NCBI GenBank assembly: GCA_007124075.1
Contig: SLFV01000124.1
Span: forward strand, 1-5,115
DNA length: 5,115 nucleotides
Direction: 5' to 3'
DNA from: Roseimaritima sp.
GTDB taxonomy: Bacteria > Planctomycetota > Planctomycetia > Pirellulales > Pirellulaceae
Made by a program: the position numbers and the translations under genes. The notes under the pieces were generated by a model, which was not told the DNA's origin, searched no databases, and saw nothing but the letters and a program-made list of their open reading frames with translations. Position 1 is the stretch's first letter. The number at the start of each line of letters is the position of its first letter. Shown one piece after another: positions 1-5,115 of the stretch.

Positions 1-689
1 AAGCCCGCGGACCACTGGCGGGACGAGATCGGCTGCGCCTGCCCGCCTCCCTCGGAGGTCAGCACGATGAAACCGGGCAAATTATCCGTTTCGTTTCCGA
101 GCGCGTAAAGCGTCCACGCCCCCATGCTCGGACGCCCCTGCAGCCCGCTGCCGGTGTGCAAAAAGTAATTCGCAAACGTGTGTTCGGGGAACTCCGACAC
201 CATAGAGCGGATAACGGTCAACTGGTCGGCGTGCTGACCGATGTGGGGAAACAATTCGCTGATGGGCAATCCCGCCTGACCATACCGCGAAAACTTCCAG
301 GGACTTGCCAGCACCTTCCCGTTGTTGTTGAACTGTGTAGCCTCGACATTGAAAAATTGTCCTGGATCCTCCCCGTTGTATTTGTCCAACAGCGGCTTGG
401 GATCAAACGTATCTACCTGCGATGGCCCGCCGTCCATGTACAGGAAGATCACATTCTTGGCTTTGGCGGGAAAATGCGTTCCATGGACTCCCGACTGCCG
501 ACTGCCACCTCTCGGAGTCCCTGATACGCTGCTTGAGGTGGACGTGGCCGCCATACCGCCAGACGCACTCAGTGCGGCCAACGCGACCGATCCAAAACCA
601 CCGGCACACTGTGCCAGCATCTCTCTTCGCGTACAAGCCAACCGACGCAGGCGACCGCATGGATATGGGAAAGGATTGTCAGTACTCAT
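1..689 (-). CDS. DUF1501 domain protein, N-terminal part (gene runs off the left edge)
   Basis: The minus-strand frame is open from an ATG at 689-687 to the window edge, giving 229 codons of a protein usually about 400-480 aa long. I translated it by hand. A twin-arginine-type leader is visible: TRREML at residues 20-25, then a hydrophobic stretch to about residue 42, consistent with Tat export. An S/T/G-rich linker follows, then family signatures: HFPAKAKNVIFLYMDGGPSQ (72-91) running into VDTFDPKP (92-99), GQAGLPISELFPHIG (137-151), VIRSM (159-163), and an H-x2-NYFLHTG...RPSMGAW block (170-192). DUF1501 proteins resemble the alkaline phosphatase/sulfatase superfamily, and the DGGPS...DTFDPK segment corresponds to the N-terminal metal-site region. 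The substrate is unknown. The start overlaps the upstream gene's stop by 4 bp, so translational coupling is likely. An AAGGAG at 704-709 lies 14 nt upstream of the start, rather far for a standard ribosome site. Family assignment is firm; enzymatic activity is inference. Confidence 0.95.
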   Translation of the reverse strand, partial: MSTDNPFPYPCGRLRRLACTRREMLAQCAGGFGSVALAALSASGGMAATSTSSSVSGTPRGGSRQSGVHGTHFPAKAKNVIFLYMDGGPSQVDTFDPKPLLDKYNGEDPGQFFNVEATQFNNNGKVLASPWKFSRYGQAGLPISELFPHIGQHADQLTVIRSMVSEFPEHTFANYFLHTGSGLQGRPSMGAWTLYALGNETDNLPGFIVLTSEGGGQAQPISSRQWSAG

Positions 690-3600
690 CGCAGGAACAC
701 AAACTCCTTGGTATTGATGATCGCATGCGTTAACTCCGACCAGCTTTCCATGTGGTCGCTCGGTTTCCCGTCGTCATTGTCAACCGCCTGCAGAAACTCC
801 ATCGCGATCGCGAACTCCTGGGCTGTCGGAACGCGCGCGAACGCCTCTTCGTAGATCTGATTGATCCGCTGCTGAGCGATTTGCGCGGTGATTTTTCCGT
901 CGGTTGCAGGGTTTTCCCGTACAAGACGCCGCGCCCAACGCTCGCTCGCCTGAATCACAAAAGGATCGTTCATTAAAATCAGCGCTTGTGCGGGGACGTT
1001 GGAAACATTCCGACGTCCCATCGTGCTGAACGGAACCGGGGAGTCAAAAGCCAGCATCATTGGCGACAGGAAATTGCGACGCACCGCGATGTAGATCGAC
1101 CGTCGCCCGTCTCCATCCAGCGGACCATTGACCCCTGGTCGACCGCGACCATCCATGAAGGAGGTCAGATGGATCGGCACCGGTTCGCCAAACATCCAAT
1201 GGCGAAAATGACCGGACAGCTTCAGCAGGCTGTCCCGAATGACCTCGCCCTCCAAACGCTTTGGCGGGCGATAGCTCCACAGCAGATTGTCGGGGTCTTG
1301 CTGCCGTGCCTGTTCGCTGGCCTGGCCCGACATTCGGTAGGTTCGCGACAGCACGATCCGGCGGATCAATCGTTTAATCGATTGCCCATCGCGCATGAAT
1401 TCGTCGGCCAAAAAATCCAGCAGTTCCGGATGCGTCGGCGGCAACCCCAGGACCCCAAAGTCATCGGTGGTAGGGACCAAACCGCGTCCGAACAAATAAT
1501 GCCACACACGATTGACGATAACACGACGGGGCAACGGATTATCGACCGCGTTGATCGCGGCTGCTAACTCTAGTCGACCACTGCGGCTTTCTTGTAACGG
1601 CAGCGGTTGTTCCCCAGCGAGCGCGGACAGAAAACGGCGTGGCACCTCGGGTCCGGGCATCCCCGGGTTGCCACGGATAAGAAGCTGGTCATCCTGGCCG
1701 CTGCCGTCCAACATCGCGATTGCAAGGGCGGAGTCGAATTGAATCCGGTCGGCAAGCCGTTGTCGCTCCTCACGCCAACGGCTCAATAGCTTGGTAATAC
1801 GTTCTGATTGGTCGCTTTTGGCCAGCACCTCAGCAAACCGCTGCTGTTGTTGCTGGGCAAACGCTTCCAACAACTCTTCACGCCGCTGGACCTTCCGCAA
1901 CACGTCATCGGTCGCACCCTGCAGCACTACGCTGACCTCCAGCGTTTTACCTTCCGCTGGCGTAAATTCAAAATGCAAACGGTGCCCGACATAGCGTTGC
2001 AAATTCAAAACCGTCCAATCCCGATCGGGACGGACCTCGACAATCGTTTCCCCATGCAGGGGCCCCGCGACCAGGCGATGCGAATCGACACACGCCACCA
2101 CGTGTCCCTCCCCCCGAACCCGACAGTGAACCTGGCCCTGACGCAGTTGGACTGTGGGACTGCGCAACGTTCGACCGCTGCGAGGCAACCGATCCAATTT
2201 GCTTTGGTTGTGCATCCCCCGTTCGCTGTGAGATCGCAAGCCATGCCACATCGGATCATTGAACACACCCCAACGCGACGCGGCATGCAGATGCAATTCA
2301 TGGCCAGGCGACTGAGCGTGTTTCTGCTGCTGCCAAGGAAGCCAGGTTCCCGGCGGGGTCGCGTGTGTTGAAAAAATCACTCCGTCCTGGATCACCACGT
2401 CAGGGTTGGCCGACGCGTAATCGACCGCTAGGTAAGGTTCAATCTCAGCGTCCCACGTCGATGAGGGAACCTCCGGCACTTGGACGTCCAGTTCAGCCAG
2501 CAAACCGGTCAGCTTGTCGCGATAAGCAGCGTCCAGGACGCGAACCTGTTCCGCGACATGGCGATTATTTTCCAGGCTTTCGAAACGCGATTGCCGAAAG
2601 TCACTACTTCGTAAAAACCCGCTCAACGCGTAATAATCCGCAGTCGATATCGCATCGAACTTGTGGTCATGGCAACGAGCGCACGCGACCGTCATACCCA
2701 AGAATGTCTTGCTCATCACGTCGATCATGTTGTCCAATCGATCGGCCTCGTCCTTCCGCGTATCCACGGGGGAGTGGACCCATTCCCCCAGGAACCAAAA
2801 TCCAGTTCCTAGGACCGATTCGTTGAACCCCAACTGCGGATGCAGGCGGGGCGACGACAACAGATCGCCCGCGATGTGCTCACGAATCAATTCGTCGTAA
2901 GGCACATCGGCATTGAAGGCGCGAATAACGTAATCGCGATACTGAAATGCATTGGACGTATCGTTATCGAATTCGTGGCCGCGTGATTCTGCGTAACGCA
3001 CCAAATCCAACCAGTGCCTACCCCAACGCTCCCCAAACTCAGGTGCACCAAGAAGTTCGTCAACAAACGATGCAACGGCAGCGGGACTGGGGTCACTCTG
3101 CAGTTGCCGGATTCGCTCAGGCGACGGCGGCAAACCGGTCAGGTCAAATGCCAATCTTCGCGCAAGCGCCGCGGGAGCGACGTCCGCCGCAGGCCGCATT
3201 CCGGCGGTTTCCAAACCATGGACTATGAATCGATCCAGCGGCATTGCGGGCCAATCGACATCAACGACCGCTGGCAAATCGGGACGCTGGACCGGTTGCC
3301 AAACCCAATGCTGCTGCTTCCGTTCTTCGACGGAGAAAGGGGCTGCATCTTGTTCGCTTTGCGGTTCCGGTTCGTCCGGCCATGGGGCACCAAGCTCAAT
3401 CCAGCGTTCCAGTTTGGCGATCTCCGCTTCGGGCAGCATGCCAGTGGGGGGCATTTCAAACGATTCGTACCGAACCGTTTCCAGCAGCAGGCTGTCGTGT
3501 GGGTTTTCCGGAACGATCGCTGGCCCCGAATCCCCGCCGGTCAGCATTCGCTTGCGGCTATCAAGCATCAGGCCGGCCTGCAATTTAACCGCCGAAGCAC

Positions 3601-3751
3601 TGTGACACGAAAAGCAATGTTCGGCCAATAACGGACGAATCTGCGTTTCAAAGAACTGAATTTCATCCACTGCAACCGTCGGGCGTGCTAGCCCCATCGG
3701 CAACAGGAATGAAGCAACAATGATGGCTAGAGGCAAGCGAGTTCTGTTCAT
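686..3751 (-). CDS. Secreted PSCyt1-DUF1549-DUF1553 (PSD1) planctomycete cytochrome c-type protein
   Basis: This is a 1021-residue exported protein, typical in size for the family. I chose the ATG at 3751 because it begins a clear signal peptide (MNRTR, hydrophobic core at residues 6-22, likely cleavage near TVA at 25-27). The frame stays open to an ATG at 3946, but those 65 extra codons bury the signal. Domains in order are: planctomycete cytochrome c (PSCyt1), about 35-125, with haem motif CFSCH (46-50) and a candidate Met ligand in EMPP (99-102); DUF1549 (PSCyt2), about 148-385, with HWVWQPV (148-154), RWGRHWLDLVRYAESRG (307-323) and a second haem motif, CARCHDHKFD (357-366); a beta-rich middle, about 440-615; a Q-rich, probably coiled-coil stretch, about 616-670; and DUF1553 (PSD1), about 700-1000, with NRVWHYLFGRGLV (747-759), DFGVLGLPPTHPELLDFLA (764-782) and NVSNVPAQALILMNDPF (915-931). 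It ends in the family-like EFVFLR. The protein is probably a dihaem periplasmic or surface protein working with the downstream DUF1501 protein; its reaction is not established. Confidence 0.95.
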   Translation of the reverse strand: MNRTRLPLAIIVASFLLPMGLARPTVAVDEIQFFETQIRPLLAEHCFSCHSASAVKLQAGLMLDSRKRMLTGGDSGPAIVPENPHDSLLLETVRYESFEMPPTGMLPEAEIAKLERWIELGAPWPDEPEPQSEQDAAPFSVEERKQQHWVWQPVQRPDLPAVVDVDWPAMPLDRFIVHGLETAGMRPAADVAPAALARRLAFDLTGLPPSPERIRQLQSDPSPAAVASFVDELLGAPEFGERWGRHWLDLVRYAESRGHEFDNDTSNAFQYRDYVIRAFNADVPYDELIREHIAGDLLSSPRLHPQLGFNESVLGTGFWFLGEWVHSPVDTRKDEADRLDNMIDVMSKTFLGMTVACARCHDHKFDAISTADYYALSGFLRSSDFRQSRFESLENNRHVAEQVRVLDAAYRDKLTGLLAELDVQVPEVPSSTWDAEIEPYLAVDYASANPDVVIQDGVIFSTHATPPGTWLPWQQQKHAQSPGHELHLHAASRWGVFNDPMWHGLRSHSERGMHNQSKLDRLPRSGRTLRSPTVQLRQGQVHCRVRGEGHVVACVDSHRLVAGPLHGETIVEVRPDRDWTVLNLQRYVGHRLHFEFTPAEGKTLEVSVVLQGATDDVLRKVQRREELLEAFAQQQQQRFAEVLAKSDQSERITKLLSRWREERQRLADRIQFDSALAIAMLDGSGQDDQLLIRGNPGMPGPEVPRRFLSALAGEQPLPLQESRSGRLELAAAINAVDNPLPRRVIVNRVWHYLFGRGLVPTTDDFGVLGLPPTHPELLDFLADEFMRDGQSIKRLIRRIVLSRTYRMSGQASEQARQQDPDNLLWSYRPPKRLEGEVIRDSLLKLSGHFRHWMFGEPVPIHLTSFMDGRGRPGVNGPLDGDGRRSIYIAVRRNFLSPMMLAFDSPVPFSTMGRRNVSNVPAQALILMNDPFVIQASERWARRLVRENPATDGKITAQIAQQRINQIYEEAFARVPTAQEFAIAMEFLQAVDNDDGKPSDHMESWSELTHAIINTKEFVFLR

Positions 3752-4302
3752 CCGTCGGGGTGGGAGAGGGAGTATTGTTGCGTTAACAAACATGGGTTCA
3801 GCAGAGAAACCGAAGTGTGGGAGAGAGTCCAGTCGAGCGGTTTCAAGAACTAAATGAACCATGACTTCTGTCAGAAATGCAGCCGCTGAAGAGGCCAGCC
3901 ACCACATCCTAGGATAAGCGATACGGGGGCGATTGTCACCTAACATTCCTTAGTCTACGGGGGAGAGATAAGCCTGTGGGGGTCGACCCTCGAGAGATGA
4001 CGCTTTCATTTGTTGTAAGTCAACTCCCGAAACGTTCTGCTTTGCAGGCATTCCATGATGGTGGGAAGGAGCTGGACGACGGGAATCGCCGTTGGACTGG
4101 AAGACGAATATATTGCCCAAGCAAAAATATTTCGGGGGCCATCTTTACCCTGCCGCCGCCGGGCATTAATCTTGCCCTACATGACTGCAATGCTGCGTTG
4201 CGATTCATGCACCATTGATGCTGGGCGTGAGTATTTCCGGTCATTATCGCAGCGGAGGCTGCACTTTTACCCGCGTCAACCATCACTTGCAGAGGGAATG
4301 CT
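3752..4302. other. Divergent intergenic region, no convincing gene
   Basis: These 551 bp separate the minus-strand PSD1/DUF1501 unit from the plus-strand CD225/DUF2752 pair, so promoters for both directions should lie here. I found none with good -35 and -10 boxes. On the minus strand a TTGACT at 4018-4023 has only a poor -10 candidate 17 nt away. Short open frames on both strands (80-108 codons) show no recognisable domain, and two of them run into the CD225-like gene. The stretch 3752-3946 stays open in frame with the PSD1 gene but is best read as its untranslated leader. Two small structures are visible: a TTGTT-GCGTT-AACAA inverted repeat at 3775-3789 and an AT-rich patch at 4106-4133. 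Confidence 0.6.
4291..4297 (+). promoter_or_regulatory. Shine-Dalgarno-like site for the CD225-like gene
   Basis: AGAGGGA lies about 5-6 nt ahead of the ATG at 4303, a normal ribosome-binding distance. It supports translation of the 51-codon frame even though the product is short. An overlapping ATG at 4299 is in another frame and too close to the site. Confidence 0.5.
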
Positions 4303-4458
4303 ATGTCCGGAAACAATCCTTATCAGCCTTTCGAGTCGGCTGGTGCGTCAACTCCGCGACAGAAGCCAAAGAATTACTTGATTGAATCGATCTTGATCAC
4401 CCTTTGCTGCTGCTTGCCGCTAGGCATTGTGGGAATTGTGGTGGTTTTTAGCTCGTGA
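4303..4458 (+). CDS. Short CD225 (dispanin/IFITM-like) membrane protein, half domain
   Basis: This 51-residue protein, translated by hand, starts at an ATG preceded by AGAGGGA. The N-terminus is MSGNNPYQPFES, matching the NPYxxP-type opening common in small planctomycete membrane proteins. A polar Pro/Lys linker follows, then NYLIESILITLCCCLPLGIV at 24-43, which matches the CD225 consensus (NYL...ILxTLFCCLPLGIVGIV), including the cysteine cluster at 35-37. Family members normally continue through a conserved loop into a second membrane segment and reach about 80-110 aa. This one stops after VVVFSS (46-51), leaving a single membrane segment. Neither shifted frame after the stop resumes a CD225 sequence, so a simple recent frameshift is unlikely. 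Its stop overlaps the GTG start of the DUF2752 gene (GTGA), indicating translational coupling and possibly a shared membrane role. Domain match is good; function is unknown, and degeneration into a leader or remnant is possible. Confidence 0.75.
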   Translation: MSGNNPYQPFESAGASTPRQKPKNYLIESILITLCCCLPLGIVGIVVVFSS

Positions 4459-4904
4459 CTTCCGTTTCCCTATCGAATCGGCCTCCGTCATGGTTCGTTT
4501 ATCGGGCAGCCATAGCCGTGGCGACGATTTTGCTCGTGGTCTTGGTTGTTTGGCTGCTGCGAACGCTGGAACACGAACAAATAAGATGGCTACCGAGATG
4601 TCTATTTTTTCATTGGACGGGCCTACATTGTCCTGGCTGTGGTGGGACGCGTTCGGTACTGGCGTTGGTTCACGGTGAGTTCTGGTTAGCGGTTCGCTGC
4701 AATCCTTTGCTCCTGCTCGGGACCCCGCTAATTGGCTTGATCATCTATCGCCAAAATCGTCACGAACAGCGAGGTGGCTTGGCGGCGCCCCGAATGGTTT
4801 TGGCGGTATTCGTCCTCATGACGGTTTACTTTGTTGCCAGAAATGTTCCTTCGCCATCCCGGAGCCCGCTAGCGCCTCCGGATATCAAGGTAACACGGTC
4901 TTAA
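4455..4904 (+). CDS. DUF2752 family membrane protein
   Basis: This 149-residue protein has the usual family length. It starts with GTG at 4455, overlapping the preceding stop by 4 bp. The next in-frame GTG (codon 22) would cut the first membrane helix, so GTG 4455 is preferred. Features are: hydrophobic segment about 16-36; the diagnostic CPGCGGTR at 59-66 after a FFHWTGLH lead-in; LVHGEFWLAVRCNPLLLL (71-88), matching the family HG...NP pattern; a second membrane segment about 84-98; a Q/R-rich hydrophilic loop about 99-108; and a third membrane segment about 112-127. The end, RNVPSPSRSPLAPP (129-142), fits the RNxP...LAP ending seen in the family, so the gene looks intact. The Cys pair of CPGC could bind metal or form a disulfide; this is inference. 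The family has no established function. DUF2752 genes are, to my knowledge, often found next to CD225 or TM2-type small membrane proteins, as here. Confidence 0.93.
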   Translation: MTSVSLSNRPPSWFVYRAAIAVATILLVVLVVWLLRTLEHEQIRWLPRCLFFHWTGLHCPGCGGTRSVLALVHGEFWLAVRCNPLLLLGTPLIGLIIYRQNRHEQRGGLAAPRMVLAVFVLMTVYFVARNVPSPSRSPLAPPDIKVTRS

Positions 4905-5115
4905 CGTCGGATCAGACGCCGTTTGCTGACACAGCTCGTCCGTAGATTCGGCTACCCTCCATCCCCATGAATTGAGCCTCGACGAAAGACTACGTCTGGA
5001 CGATCGCCTACACCGAAGCACAGCGGGCAAGTGGAGACCAAAAATCCTGCGTTGCGGCGCGCGTTGCGGACCCTTGATTTAGACGACATGGCATCGTCTG
5101 CTACATTTGATCGCC
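4905..5115. other. Right-edge region with no recognised gene; one frame open off the edge
   Basis: No domain or convincing terminator is visible after the DUF2752 stop. One plus-strand frame is open from 4971 to the window end. Possible starts in it are GTG at 5031 (reading VETKNPALRRALRTLDLDD...) and ATG at 5088, but neither has a good ribosome-binding site. The piece is too short to identify and may be either the first codons of the next gene or chance. A 7-bp direct repeat (GTTGCGG at 5051-5057 and 5063-5069) lies within it. Confidence 0.3.

Noticed and set aside
986..1567. 193-codon plus-strand open frame
   Set aside because: Antisense to the DUF1553 domain, with no recognisable motif and shadow-like composition.
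1841..1855. Run of five glutamine codons as a tandem repeat
   Set aside because: Too short to be a meaningful repeat; treated as part of the Q-rich helical linker.
1808..2371. 187-codon plus-strand open frame
   Set aside because: Antisense to the middle of the PSD1 protein; the apparent Leu/Gln content mirrors the Q-rich codons on the other strand.
3014..3631. 205-codon plus-strand open frame opposite the PSD1 gene
   Set aside because: It lies wholly antisense to strongly recognised PSCyt1/DUF1549 coding sequence, has low-complexity Arg/Pro/Gln composition and shows no domain; it is a shadow of codon bias.
4020..4316. 98-codon minus-strand open frame in the divergent spacer
   Set aside because: It begins inside the CD225-like gene on the opposite strand and has no ribosome site or family features that I recognise.
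4427..4678. 83-codon plus-strand frame overlapping the CD225/DUF2752 junction, considered as a frameshifted CD225 remainder
   Set aside because: The translation has no CD225 second-helix features and is an alternate frame of the clear DUF2752 gene.
4905..4923. Hairpin CGTC-GGATCA-GACG just after the DUF2752 stop as a terminator
   Set aside because: The stem is only 4 bp and no proper U-tract follows.
5051..5069. Direct repeat GTTGCGG x2
   Set aside because: Seven bases in GC-rich DNA, expected by chance; no further copies nearby.

Overview
The window looks like chromosomal DNA of a planctomycete, probably of the Pirellulaceae/Rhodopirellula type. The evidence is a very large secreted protein combining the planctomycete cytochrome c domain (PSCyt1), DUF1549 (PSCyt2) and DUF1553 (PSD1), followed directly by a DUF1501 protein. 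This pair is found in many copies in Planctomycetes. A small protein with an NPYQP-type N-terminus and a CD225-like segment fits the same source. No rRNA, tRNA, CRISPR array, transposase or integrase was seen.

Layout: the left three quarters (1 to about 3751) is one minus-strand transcription unit. Its first gene is the PSCyt1-DUF1549-DUF1553 protein, with a signal peptide and two CxxCH haem-binding motifs. Its stop codon overlaps the start of the DUF1501 gene by 4 bp (ATGA). The DUF1501 gene leaves the window at the left edge, so only its first 229 codons are present. The two proteins probably act together outside the cytoplasm. Their exact reaction is unknown, although the families are often found near sulfatases and glycan-degradation genes.

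About 550 bp without a convincing gene (3752-4302) separates this unit from a divergent plus-strand pair. The first gene of the pair encodes a 51-residue protein with the first half of a CD225 (dispanin/IFITM-like) domain. The second is a complete DUF2752 membrane protein whose GTG start overlaps the preceding stop by 4 bp (GTGA). The last 211 bp hold no recognisable gene, but one open frame runs off the right edge.

The core of the window is ordinary for a planctomycete. The most interesting item is the shortened, translationally coupled CD225-like protein ahead of DUF2752.
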